DNA of 64,000 nt from Verrucomicrobiaceae bacterium. Lineage in GTDB: Bacteria; Verrucomicrobiota; Verrucomicrobiia; Verrucomicrobiales; Verrucomicrobiaceae. Under the pieces are notes generated by a model, which was given only the letters and a program-made list of their open reading frames with translations, did no database searches and was not told the origin of the DNA. Position 1 is the stretch's first letter. Every line of letters begins with the position of its first letter. Below, in pieces: positions 1 to 8,926 of this stretch. The stretch spans positions 986,210-1,050,209 of the forward strand of contig JACKQF010000002.1 of NCBI GenBank assembly GCA_024232965.1, read 5' to 3'. The translations under genes and the position numbers were made by a program.

Positions 1-1120
1 CTTCAAATCGTTGAAGGATCAGCGGAGTGAAAAGTGACAGCGCCCACAGCACGCAGAACGAGAGTTGAAAGCCCGGCTGGAAAAGCTGGTGGGAGTCCCA
101 GGCCAGCAGCGCCAGTGCCGCTGCCCCAAGACTGTTCTGCGGGCCCACGGTCCGGCGCGATAGGGCAGACAGCAGCACCGCGCTGATCATCATCGCCGCC
201 CGCGCCGCCGAAGGTCGCCAGCCCGTGATGGCGGCGTAACCAAAAACCAGCGGGATCATCAGCATCACGATTACCGGTCTGCGGAACCCCAGCGGGCGCA
301 GCAAGAACCAGCCAACCGCCGCCACCAGTCCCACATGCAGCCCGCTCACCGCAAAGACATGCAGCGTCCCGCTGTTGCGAAAGGCCTCCTCCACCTGAGG
401 ATCCGCCTCATCCGTCGCGCCCAAGATCATTGCCCGCATCGCGCCGATCGTGACCGTGTCCTCCTCCAACCCGATTGCCAACCGCTCAGAGATCCATTGG
501 CGGGATCGCTCCGTCCACGGCACGGACTGCGCCTCGCTCGGCAGCACCTTTGGAAACCGACCGCGTTCCGGGAAAAACTCCGCCGCCAGTCCCTTGCGTA
601 CCGAGTTGTCGCCAGGATCAAACTCCCCCGGATTCAGGGGAGCCAGCGGCAGTCGCAGCATTCCGTTCAAGGTCATGGCTGCTGCGGGTAGAGGCAGCGG
701 GACCCGTCCGCGCACCAGCAGCTCTGCCTGCGTTTCCCAGGGTTCTGAACTGTCCTGGAATTCCAACTTCGTCAGGTGCAAGATCAGACGTTGCGTCCCA
801 TCTTCCTGCTGGAGGGTTCCCCAGACCTTCGCCCGTAACTCGCCACCGCCTTCCCACAAGATTGCCCGCAGTGGATGGTCACGAGTCTCCAGCAAACGCA
901 CCTGATGCACCAGAGCATAGCTGGCGGCCACGCAGGCCAGCAACGCCGCCAGCCTCTGCGGCCGATGCCAAGCCAATGCGCCCGTCGCCAACGCCAGCCC
1001 ACCCAAAGCCAGGATGCCAGTGAACGATGCCGCGAAGTGATCCACCACCGCGATGGCGATGACCGCAACAAGGGCTAGCAGCCCCAACGGGTGTCGTTTG
1101 GACCAGGCACGCAACGCCAT
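1..1120 (-). CDS. comEC: ComEC/Rec2-type DNA uptake channel protein (partial, C-terminus outside window)
   Basis: The reading frame starts at ATG 1120 and stays open to the window edge, giving about 373 residues of the N-terminal half. Translation shows an N-terminal hydrophobic segment, then a soluble DUF4131/OB-like region (about residues 70-190), then the start of the Competence domain with the family signature FAVSGLHVG near residue 258, followed by hydrophobic helices. ComEC forms the inner-membrane channel that imports single-stranded DNA during natural transformation. The gene follows the TPR gene at 1179-1820 with 58 bp between them, so the two may be cotranscribed. The metallo-beta-lactamase-like C-terminal domain, if present, lies outside. 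Confidence 0.92.
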   Translation of the reverse strand, partial: MALRAWSKRHPLGLLALVAVIAIAVVDHFAASFTGILALGGLALATGALAWHRPQRLAALLACVAASYALVHQVRLLETRDHPLRAILWEGGGELRAKVWGTLQQEDGTQRLILHLTKLEFQDSSEPWETQAELLVRGRVPLPLPAAAMTLNGMLRLPLAPLNPGEFDPGDNSVRKGLAAEFFPERGRFPKVLPSEAQSVPWTERSRQWISERLAIGLEEDTVTIGAMRAMILGATDEADPQVEEAFRNSGTLHVFAVSGLHVGLVAAVGWFLLRPLGFRRPVIVMLMIPLVFGYAAITGWRPSAARAAMMISAVLLSALSRRTVGPQNSLGAAALALLAWDSHQLFQPGFQLSFCVLWALSLFTPLILQRFE

Positions 1121-1178
1121 GCATCAGGCTTCCATGATCAATTGCGTGGCAGCGAAGAACATTCCCAGAGAGAGCTAG

Positions 1179-1820
1179 TCAGGCCTCGGTCCCACCGCTC
1201 TTCAATCGTTGCTCCATCGCCATTTTGAACTGTTGTTGCTCCACCTCATTCATCCGGTGGTGGGCATTCGCGCTGTGCCGGGTATTGGGGAAGGCCCCAA
1301 TGATCTGCTGCAACCGATCCCGCGCCGCCTCAAAATCACCAAGGGAATCCAGCTGGATATCCACCATGCGAAACATCAGAAACGCCGCATCATCTCCCGG
1401 CCACTCGCGGCTGTTCAGATGCTTTTGGATGACCGCCAGTGCCTTCTGCGGGTCCTTCAGCTTTTCCGCGTAGATCTTGCCCATCTCCGCGATGGGGAAA
1501 GGTTTGTCAGGCTCATTGCGCACCATCTCCTCGTACTCTTCGATGGCACCTTCGTAGTCGCCCTGCGCCACCTTGGCCACGGCCTTCATGCTGCCCTCCA
1601 TCTGAACCTCTTCGCCGGAAGAATAAAAGAACGTTCCCACCGCGTCCCCGATCCAAGGGATCAAAAACTTCACCCCCAGAATCCCCGCCACAGTTCCCAA
1701 AGCGATGAACCCGATGAACAGCATCCCCGGATTCGCATTCTTGAGCTGATCCCACGCGATCATCAGAAGCAGAATCACGAGACCAATGATGCAGAGGCGG
1801 ATGATCAAAGAAGTGTTCAT
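1179..1820 (-). CDS. Two-helix membrane protein with TPR domain
   Basis: 213 residues from ATG 1820 (starting MNTSLIIRL). A further in-frame ATG 33 bp upstream would put a polar tail before the first membrane helix, so I prefer 1820. Two hydrophobic segments (about residues 5-20 and 33-52) are followed by a soluble TPR-like region: repeated A/Y-rich helices such as GDYEGAIEEYEEMVRNEP and GDFEAARDRLQQIIGAFP. It probably anchors a protein-protein interaction module at the inner membrane. The exact partner is unknown; it precedes comEC on the same strand. Confidence 0.8.
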   Translation of the reverse strand: MNTSLIIRLCIIGLVILLLMIAWDQLKNANPGMLFIGFIALGTVAGILGVKFLIPWIGDAVGTFFYSSGEEVQMEGSMKAVAKVAQGDYEGAIEEYEEMVRNEPDKPFPIAEMGKIYAEKLKDPQKALAVIQKHLNSREWPGDDAAFLMFRMVDIQLDSLGDFEAARDRLQQIIGAFPNTRHSANAHHRMNEVEQQQFKMAMEQRLKSGGTEA

Positions 1821-2083
1821 AGGCAACAAAGCGGATCTGCTTGATCCGCCCAAACTCTAACAAAATCACCCTCCCCCGCCAAGCTTTTGTTTGAAGCAGC
1901 GCCAAGGGTGGATCGTCGGACCAGCAGCCTGCTTTCAGGACGCAGGCCCAAAGGTTGCATTTCAAGACCAATCGCTGTCACGAATGCGTTGGCTGACCCC
2001 GCCGCCTGTTCGAGGCGTCTCAGCTCTACCAAATCCCAAAAAGCGGGCCTTGATCTGGCTCTCGTGCAAAAGTGAGTGCAAGC

Positions 2084-3265
2084 CTACCGAATCCTCGCGG
2101 ACAGCAGCACATTGCGCGGCGTCAGGCTGGCGCGGCAAAATTCCTTCAGGGTCACGACGTAGCCTTCACCCTCCAACCACACGGCAAGGTCGCAGAGCAG
2201 CCAGACTTCCAGCGCGCGGCGGAAGGCCATGCGCACGAGTTGAAGGCGGCGCGACTCATGGTGGCGCTGCCATCCCGTGGCCTCGCAGGCGGCGTGGTCA
2301 AGCCCGCTGGGCAGAGGCAGGGATTCGCGCTGCGCCAGTTGGGTCAGGAAGGCGGGGAAGTCGTGGGAGATCCAGGCCGCGGGCACCGGACGCAAGGTCT
2401 CGTATTCGACCCCGGGTCGCAGCTCTTCCCGCAGGATCAGGAAGGCCAGTTTCCAGGCGGAGGCCCGCGCGCTGTCCGCGGCCTCCCGGGGCGAGGCCGT
2501 GACCGTTTCCGTGACCGCAAGTTTTAAGGCCAGCCGATCCAGGGAAAGCGTGGCATCCGGGCAGAGCGGGCGATACCACTCGTCCGCCGTCAGTTGGTAG
2601 CAGCAGGGGGCCACATCCACCGCCGGCACCCGGAGACGGGCCGCCGTCTCGATGAAGCGGCGGTGCAGATCGCCGCAGGCGTGCAGGGCGATCGCGTGGG
2701 CACCGTTCAGCGATCCCGCCGTCGTCACTTGCAGGACATCGGCGGTAAGGAAACGCTGCGCCTGTCGGAGGCGCTCCGCGATGGCGCTGCCAGACGCGCA
2801 GAGCGTCGCATCGCGCTCGACCGCCAGCGCCGCGCCACCCCAGGTCTCCAGGAAACGCCGGCTCAGGTGCCCCTTCCCGGCGCACCACTCCACCAGCGGC
2901 GCCTGCGGTTGGCCGACGGCCGCGACGAAGGCATCGATCTGCCCGACCTTGCGCCCCGGAATGCCCCGGTTCCGCGTCTTCGGCCTCCGCGCCGGGCGCG
3001 CAGCCACCTCCGCCGACGGCAAATCCGTCAGCCCAGGAAGGGCCTGCAACACGGGCAAGGTCGGCGTCAACCAGGCGAGGGTCGCCGAAAGATCGCCACT
3101 CAGCGCGGCCAGCGTCTTCTCATCCAGGGCCAGCAGAGCGGCGGTCAGCTCAGGATGCCCCGCACACCACGCCGGACGTCGCTCCCGAAAGGTCGATGCC
3201 CGCCACAGCGGGGCCGTCTCCAAAAGGAAGGCCTCCAGCCGGATTCGCCGTTCATTCAGAGTCAT
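2084..3265 (-). CDS. SAM-dependent methyltransferase (Methyltransf_32-like)
   Basis: 393 residues. The central part carries a Rossmann-type SAM-binding motif (VEWCAGKGHLSRRF, about residues 125-138) and the downstream motifs HACGDLHRRF and APCCYQLT, typical of the Methyltransf_32 group (relatives of GSTCD and bacterial 390-residue methyltransferases). The N-terminal 110 residues are Ala/Leu/Arg rich and not obviously conserved. The substrate cannot be deduced. It stands alone, with 262 bp to the TPR gene on one side and 244 bp to the propeller gene on the other. Confidence 0.75.
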   Translation of the reverse strand: MTLNERRIRLEAFLLETAPLWRASTFRERRPAWCAGHPELTAALLALDEKTLAALSGDLSATLAWLTPTLPVLQALPGLTDLPSAEVAARPARRPKTRNRGIPGRKVGQIDAFVAAVGQPQAPLVEWCAGKGHLSRRFLETWGGAALAVERDATLCASGSAIAERLRQAQRFLTADVLQVTTAGSLNGAHAIALHACGDLHRRFIETAARLRVPAVDVAPCCYQLTADEWYRPLCPDATLSLDRLALKLAVTETVTASPREAADSARASAWKLAFLILREELRPGVEYETLRPVPAAWISHDFPAFLTQLAQRESLPLPSGLDHAACEATGWQRHHESRRLQLVRMAFRRALEVWLLCDLAVWLEGEGYVVTLKEFCRASLTPRNVLLSARIR

Positions 3266-3509
3266 CGCGGCTCGTCCATTCCTCCAGTGGTTGCCTTGTC
3301 GGCGCGCCTCCGGTCGGGGCTCGGGATGCGGGCGGCCCGGCTCGGGAGAAAGCGAGATTCACAACGGATGTTCAAGGGCCGCGAAAGTAGCGCTCCCCTC
3401 CAAGGTGCCAAGGTCTTTTGCTGGCAGCGTTTCGGGGAGCGGGCGAGGATTCGATCATTGCCAAGCGAGCCTGCATTGAGCGTCCCGTTGCTGGCGCAAT
3501 GCTTTGCGG

Positions 3510-6239
3510 CTAGTCCGCCATGCCTTTCATGATCTGGCGGGCACCGTTGTCGAACTCGACGACGAAAACAAAATCGCCGTCGTACGAGATGCACCGACCG
3601 CGACCAGTGCCACCCGCACCGCCAGGGGTAACGTTGGCAGTAGGCAGGGAGATGGACTTGACCTTGCCCGGCTGATTGTCAAAGAGTTGGCCTTTTCGCA
3701 GGCGTAGGAAGGGGCGTCGAAGCGGCGCGAGCGTCGTTGAACTTCCGCGCAGCACGTTCCCAGTGTAGAGCGCCAGATTCGATGTTGAGGGAGCACCGGC
3801 AAGCGTGGCGAGCACGGCATAGCCACCGCTCCACCCATCCGCATCAATACGACTGATCACACCGATGCGCACGCCTGGGCAGCCCGGGGCGGAATCACCT
3901 TCGCGTATGAGCATGTTCAAAGAGCCGTCGTGCTGCCAGAGCACGAGCGCCTGATCATTGGCAGTGGTCACACCAGCGCCACTGAGCCGGACTAAGGCGA
4001 GCAATTGGTTGGTGCCCACAGCTGTGGTTCCCGTGCTCCAAAAAGAGATGATTTTAGCGATCCTCAGGCCCGCAGGAGAAACAAGCGTCTGGCCCTTTCG
4101 CAACGCCAGCCTCCGGGCAGGCGTGCTGTCTAGAACCCACACACCCTCATTGTTGGTGGCGTTCACCACGGTTCGGGTTCCCGAGAGCGTGGCTCGATAG
4201 GCAGCGCCGCTGTCACCGTTGGCACTCTCGCCAACGAAGGTTGAGTAAGTCCCTCCAGTGATCGCTGCCCCAGTCGCATCGACGGCAGTGTCTCCTTTCT
4301 GGGCGACGAGAACTGGCGTCCCGCCAAACGCCCGCCGGAATACAGCGGCATTGTTCGCGGTGGTGATGCCAGTGTCAGTGAGCGCGGTGCTGAAAACCAT
4401 TTGCGAATAGTGGTAAGCGATCCGCGGGGCGAATTGGCCCAAATGACTGCCAGCGGGAAGCGCTACTGGCGTTGAATCGCCTTCCCGCACGGCCTCTAAC
4501 GAAGAAATTAGCTTTGAGGCAAACAACGCCGAGTCGTTCACGGCGGACACGCCGCCGACACCGCTGCGCAGTTTGAAGATGGTCGCCCACTGCTTCTGAC
4601 CAGCCTGATTGGAGGCCGCCATTTCCTGCACAGCACTCAACGTCGTGCCCGACAGAGAAGTGATGCTAAATAACGAACCAGTCCGTCCTAACACGTTTCC
4701 AGGCACGTTCGTCTTAGACCAGAACGCCTGGTTGTTTTGCGAGGTCACGCCGGAACCCGAAAGCGTGCAAAGCCCGACCACTAAGTCCGAGTCATTCGAG
4801 GAGATCATCGAGGGCTTCCCATACAACACGCTACCCGAAACCACCTGGCGACTTTTGAACACCAGTTCCTGCGATCCCGTCGTGGTGATGTCGGTAAAGA
4901 CCCCGAAATCGCGGCCACGATTGGAGCCCGCTCCCGTTAGAGTGCTGCTGAAGGCGATGGCACCACTGGCGTTGACGAACACATCACCCAAAGTGCCATA
5001 CGCGATATCCGCTGCGCCGGGGGCGAAGTCGCCTTTTCCCAGAACTCGGTCGTATTCCATGGGTCGGATGAGCGGCCTAATCACGTGCACACAACCAGCT
5101 CCCGTGGCTTGCGTGCTGTCGTCGGGCGCGGAGACAACTAGCATGTTTCCATCCAAGGCCACAGCGGCTCCAAAACCTTGGGTGGAAGTATCGCCGTTGG
5201 GCGCAGGAATGGTCTGGATGAAAGTGCCGTCGGACGAATCAAACAAATGGACTTTGCCAGCATTGCCACCCGCCACGTCGTCACCCACCGCTATGAGGGG
5301 GCCATATACCTCCACTCCAAGGCCTTCAACGGAACTGAAAGCGCCGCCAATGGTCAGGCTGCCTCCGCTGCCTGTCGCGAGGTCATAGCGCCATGCCTTG
5401 CTCGCGCTTCCATAATCGAAGCCGCCCACCACGACGCGCCCCATCTGCATCGAGAGGGTGGCACCGAAGTGATCCCCAGCCACCCAACTGGCTGGCTGCA
5501 ACTTGAAAACCTCCGCCCGGGTGACGGCATCAAAAAAATAAACAGCTCCTCTGCCCCCATCTGCTCCAGCTGCACCCACCGCGATAGTATTCCCCTCCAT
5601 GGCCAGACTGCCCCCGAAACCGGCTCCCGCCGCGCCATCGCTGGCCTGGAGTTTCCCCAACTCTGCGCCTGTGGCGACCTGATAGAGATAAATCGATCCT
5701 CTCGACCCGTCATCGCCAGTTGCACTGACTACTGCGATGTCGCCGTTCAATGCGACGTCAGCACCAAAGAAGTCAGGGGCCACACCGTCGCTAGCGGATA
5801 GAGTCTTCAACAACCTACCATTGGCCAAGTTGAATAGGTGCACTGCACCTTTGTTGGAATCAGCCGCTGGCGAGCCCCCCAGGACCAAATCTCCCCAAAC
5901 GGCCACCGAAGTTCCAAACCGGGGAGACCCTCCCAGTGTCCCGGGAGGCAGCAACTTGCGCACAAACGCACCCGTGGTGGCGTTGAACACCTGCACGGCA
6001 CCCTCGGTCGATCCGCGTTCGCTTGCGCTGTCGCTGCCAACAACGATCCATTTGGGACTCACTGCCAACGAACTTCGGCCTCCGCCCAAATAGTAGTTCG
6101 TCGGCGTCTGCGCCCACTTTCCGAAGAGCTTTTGATAAGTGAGGTCAACAGCAGATGCGTTGGTGGTGAAGACCCATCCGGCCGCCAAAGCCAGTGGAAC
6201 AAGCAAGCGATGAACGTTGGTGCACATGGACGTTTTCAT
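3510..6239 (-). CDS. Large secreted beta-propeller (FG-GAP/WD-like repeat) protein
   Basis: 909 residues from the ATG at 6239 (MKTSMCTNVHRLL); this start leaves a clean Sec signal (hydrophobic LLVPLALAAGWVF then Ala-rich cleavage NASA). An upstream in-frame ATG at 6281 would bury the signal, so I reject it. The first 400 residues hold about seven repeats with the pattern F-G-x-S-[VL]-A-[VL]-x-G-[DN] ... [VA]-x-[LV]-[FY] typical of FG-GAP propellers (for example FGTSVAVWGDLVLGG, FGADVALNGDIAVV, FGGSLAMEGNTIAVG). The second half repeats a different motif (LSGAGVTT-N-QA, LTDTGITTANNAA, TLSGSGVTSQNNQA). Probably an extracellular or surface protein; ligand unknown. Confidence 0.8.
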   Translation of the reverse strand: MKTSMCTNVHRLLVPLALAAGWVFTTNASAVDLTYQKLFGKWAQTPTNYYLGGGRSSLAVSPKWIVVGSDSASERGSTEGAVQVFNATTGAFVRKLLPPGTLGGSPRFGTSVAVWGDLVLGGSPAADSNKGAVHLFNLANGRLLKTLSASDGVAPDFFGADVALNGDIAVVSATGDDGSRGSIYLYQVATGAELGKLQASDGAAGAGFGGSLAMEGNTIAVGAAGADGGRGAVYFFDAVTRAEVFKLQPASWVAGDHFGATLSMQMGRVVVGGFDYGSASKAWRYDLATGSGGSLTIGGAFSSVEGLGVEVYGPLIAVGDDVAGGNAGKVHLFDSSDGTFIQTIPAPNGDTSTQGFGAAVALDGNMLVVSAPDDSTQATGAGCVHVIRPLIRPMEYDRVLGKGDFAPGAADIAYGTLGDVFVNASGAIAFSSTLTGAGSNRGRDFGVFTDITTTGSQELVFKSRQVVSGSVLYGKPSMISSNDSDLVVGLCTLSGSGVTSQNNQAFWSKTNVPGNVLGRTGSLFSITSLSGTTLSAVQEMAASNQAGQKQWATIFKLRSGVGGVSAVNDSALFASKLISSLEAVREGDSTPVALPAGSHLGQFAPRIAYHYSQMVFSTALTDTGITTANNAAVFRRAFGGTPVLVAQKGDTAVDATGAAITGGTYSTFVGESANGDSGAAYRATLSGTRTVVNATNNEGVWVLDSTPARRLALRKGQTLVSPAGLRIAKIISFWSTGTTAVGTNQLLALVRLSGAGVTTANDQALVLWQHDGSLNMLIREGDSAPGCPGVRIGVISRIDADGWSGGYAVLATLAGAPSTSNLALYTGNVLRGSSTTLAPLRRPFLRLRKGQLFDNQPGKVKSISLPTANVTPGGAGGTGRGRCISYDGDFVFVVEFDNGARQIMKGMAD

Positions 6240-6481
6240 GGTGCGATGGTGGGCTAAGTTAGGAAGGTAAGGGGAACGCACGTGGCCTAGCTAATCCTGC
6301 TACTACCAAGATGATTTCTTCACGCGTGGGAAGTTGCCATCTGAAAAGTATCGAGCCCATTGCCAGCAGCGTATCGGGAGGGCGACGAACCACCCGCAGC
6401 GCTGGCCCAGCCGCTCGCCTTCGGACGCGGATCGGATCGCCGCTTCCCCTTCTCCGGATTTGGCATTATCAGTCCACCCGC

Positions 6482-7357
6482 ATGACTCTGCCTCCCTCCG
6501 TCTCCCTCGTGGATGAAACCGCCGGGTATCCCATCCTGGTCATCGATCACCCGATGGCGACTGGCCGCATCGCTCTGAACGGCGCGCACGTCATGGAGTG
6601 GACTCCTGCCGGAGAAGCCCCGGTGCTTTACATGAGCCCCTTGGCCGAGCTCGAACCCGGCAAGGCCATCCGCGGCGGCATTCCTGTTTGCTGGCCGTGG
6701 TTCGGCGGTCACCCGACGGAGCCCGACCAACCCGCGCACGGCTTTGTCCGCAACCGCATGTGGCAGGTGGGCACCGTCACGGAGGATCCTGCGGGCATCA
6801 CCTTGCAGTTCCATCTCAGTGATGACGAGCTCTCCCGCAGCGTCTGGCCGCATCGATTTGCCCTGTGCCTGGAGGTGAAGATGGGCGCGCAGTTCAGCAT
6901 CGCGCTTCAAATCCAAAACACCGATGAAACCCCTTGGTCGATGACCGGCGCGCTCCACACTTACCTCTGCGTGCAAGACGTCACCACGGCGACCGTGCTC
7001 GGCCTCGACCAAGTGCCTTTTGTCGAAAGCCGCCTCTCACCCGAACGCATCCAGCAGAGCGGCCCGGTGGTGTTTGATCGGGAGGTGGATCGGAACTACG
7101 CCTCCGCAGACACCCTCACCCTTTGCGACCCCAGTGGCGGCCGCAGCCTCATCGTCAGCAAGACCGGCAGCCAAAGCAGCGTCGTGTGGAATCCCTGGAT
7201 CGAAAAATCCAAGCGCCTGCCCGACCTACCCGATGACGCCTATCCGCACTTCGTCTGCATCGAGGCCGCCAACGCCGGGCCCGACATCATCACCCTCGCC
7301 CCTGGCCAGGAGCACTTCCTCTCCCAGCATCTCCAGGTGCTCAGGGACCTAGCCTGA
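6482..7357 (+). CDS. D-hexose-6-phosphate mutarotase / aldose 1-epimerase family protein (YeaD-like)
   Basis: 291 residues from ATG 6482 (MTLPPSVSLVDE). Upstream in-frame codons have no family similarity. Family landmarks are GAHVMEWTP, PGKAIRGGIPVCWPWFGGHP, AHGFVRNRMWQV (His-containing active-site loop), HTYLCVQDV and the C-terminal VCIEAANAG, where the Glu is the expected catalytic base. Members interconvert alpha and beta anomers of hexose 6-phosphates in the cytoplasm. Length is normal for the family (about 270-300). The gene is convergent with the next one (16 bp gap). Confidence 0.9.
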   Translation: MTLPPSVSLVDETAGYPILVIDHPMATGRIALNGAHVMEWTPAGEAPVLYMSPLAELEPGKAIRGGIPVCWPWFGGHPTEPDQPAHGFVRNRMWQVGTVTEDPAGITLQFHLSDDELSRSVWPHRFALCLEVKMGAQFSIALQIQNTDETPWSMTGALHTYLCVQDVTTATVLGLDQVPFVESRLSPERIQQSGPVVFDREVDRNYASADTLTLCDPSGGRSLIVSKTGSQSSVVWNPWIEKSKRLPDLPDDAYPHFVCIEAANAGPDIITLAPGQEHFLSQHLQVLRDLA

Positions 7358-7373
7358 GCTCAGCCCGCCCCCG

Positions 7374-8168
7374 TCACGGCGCGCTGAACTTGCTGCTCTT
7401 TTCGGAGGTCAAATGCGCCACGATCCGGTAGGCATTGCCGTCATATTCCGAGAGCACGATCGCCAGGTAATAGGTCCCTCCCGGGGGTCGTTGCAGCTTC
7501 GCGGTGTTCTGGACATCGGTGTAGGAGTAGCCCGGCTCCAGCGCCTTCTTTTCCACTCGGCCAAGCTCAAAACCGCTGATGTCTCCCCCTCGATAGGGTT
7601 GCTTCGTCGCCCACAGGGCCAGACGCAGAGTGCCGGTGCGGGTGCGCCGGGTGTGGCTGATTTTACCGACCTGCATCGTGACCGTCCCGCCCTCATAACT
7701 CGTCTGCCACTTCCACGGACCCGCCAGGGTGAAAAGCTTCGCCGGCCCCAGCGAGACCACCTTCTGAAAGTTCCTGGAGTCCACGATCACATAGCCGCCC
7801 GACCGATACTCCAGCAGCGTCAGGCACAGATAATAATTCCCCAGCGCAGGAGGCAGCGTGGTCTGCACCGTCTTAGTCATCGCCTTGTACAACCGCCCCC
7901 CAGCCAGACCTTCCAGCCTAAAGCTGCCCAAGAGGTGGCCATTCAGCGTGCCCCCGGCGTAGGGCGACCGCAGCGCCCACAGCTTCACCATCAGCGTGCC
8001 CGTCGCATTTTCCGCACTGGAGTTCGTGATGCCGCCACAACTGATGGACACCGTCGCGTTTTGAGCCCCAAACTGGTAATTCACCGCCCCCGAAAACTTC
8101 GGTGCCGCCTGCAAATCCAGGCCCCAGCCCAGCGCACCCATCGCCCCCAACAATACGAGCCATTTCAT
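7374..8168 (-). CDS. Secreted protein of two duplicated beta-rich domains
   Basis: 264 residues with a Sec signal peptide (MKWLVLLGAMGALGWGLDLQA). The mature part is an internal duplication: residues about 24-140 and 141-264 align as ...TGTLMVKLWALRSPYAGGTLNGHLLGSF... with ...TGTLRLALWATKQPYRGGDISGFELGRV..., and YYLCLTLLEY with YYLAIVLSEY. I do not recognise the family. The all-beta pattern and secretion suggest an envelope or extracellular binding role. It is monocistronic and convergent with the epimerase gene. Confidence 0.75.
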   Translation of the reverse strand: MKWLVLLGAMGALGWGLDLQAAPKFSGAVNYQFGAQNATVSISCGGITNSSAENATGTLMVKLWALRSPYAGGTLNGHLLGSFRLEGLAGGRLYKAMTKTVQTTLPPALGNYYLCLTLLEYRSGGYVIVDSRNFQKVVSLGPAKLFTLAGPWKWQTSYEGGTVTMQVGKISHTRRTRTGTLRLALWATKQPYRGGDISGFELGRVEKKALEPGYSYTDVQNTAKLQRPPGGTYYLAIVLSEYDGNAYRIVAHLTSEKSSKFSAP

Positions 8169-8286
8169 GCCGCCGAGTTACGTTCCAACCTGCAACCGTG
8201 TCAATCGGGACCTCTACGTGAGACATCTTCACCGATGCTTTGACCAAAGCTCCATCACCCCCCGCCACTCCAACCCGCGCACCATC

Positions 8287-8856
8287 ATGACTACAGTCCC
8301 ACTCCAATTCCTGGTCGGCATCACCCGGCTCATCGCGATCTATTTTGGCATCAAGAGTGTGGATGTCTTGGGTGGTATCGCAATGACCTACGCCATGCAG
8401 ACGCGCTTTTCTCCAGAGCTTGCCAAGCAGTTTCCTAGTGTTTGGGAAATCTATCTGCCGACGTTCTTGATGTATCTGAGTCTGGTCGTCGCGACCTGGG
8501 TGCTAGCACCCGCGATTTGCCGCTTGGCGATGCGCTCAGCGGGCTCCCAAGCGGTAGAAGAGAGCCCGTCCGAGGCGCTATCTTGGGGCGAGATCATGAT
8601 ATTCCTGACAGGTATTCTCCTCTTCAGCTGGGGTATCGACCGCACGGCAACGGGACTGATGCCGATCCTTCTGGCAAAGACCCGCGAACTTCACCACGAA
8701 CTGAGTCTGGCGGATCAACTCGGCTTCTTTGTCGCTGCAGCGCTGATGGGGATCGGCGGCCTGCTTGCCGTCCGGTTCCCAGCAGTCTATGCGTGGTGCC
8801 AAAAAAGGAAGCTCGACCGAGAGCAAGACTTGGCCCACCAATCTTCCGAGGGCTGA
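8287..8856 (+). CDS. Small integral membrane protein, unknown function
   Basis: 189 residues from ATG 8287 (MTTVPLQFLVGITRL). The longer in-frame version from 8167 adds a His/Arg-rich stretch unlike a protein N-terminus. About four hydrophobic helices are visible (around residues 8-30, 57-78, 101-118 and 147-165). No recognisable catalytic motif. The C-terminal 25 residues are charged and likely cytoplasmic. Confidence 0.65.
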   Translation: MTTVPLQFLVGITRLIAIYFGIKSVDVLGGIAMTYAMQTRFSPELAKQFPSVWEIYLPTFLMYLSLVVATWVLAPAICRLAMRSAGSQAVEESPSEALSWGEIMIFLTGILLFSWGIDRTATGLMPILLAKTRELHHELSLADQLGFFVAAALMGIGGLLAVRFPAVYAWCQKRKLDREQDLAHQSSEG

Positions 8857-8926
8857 CAGGGCAAGAGGGAAAGGCGCACCGCCAAAGAGACTCCCCTTCC
8901 CCAACGCCGCGTCACGCCATGTCCAG

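Noticed and set aside
1970..2050. tRNA-like stretch on the minus strand (GGTAGAGCTGAGACGCC)
   Set aside because: The D-loop-like GGTAGAGC is present, but no anticodon arm, T-arm GGTTCGAATCC or acceptor pairing could be drawn.
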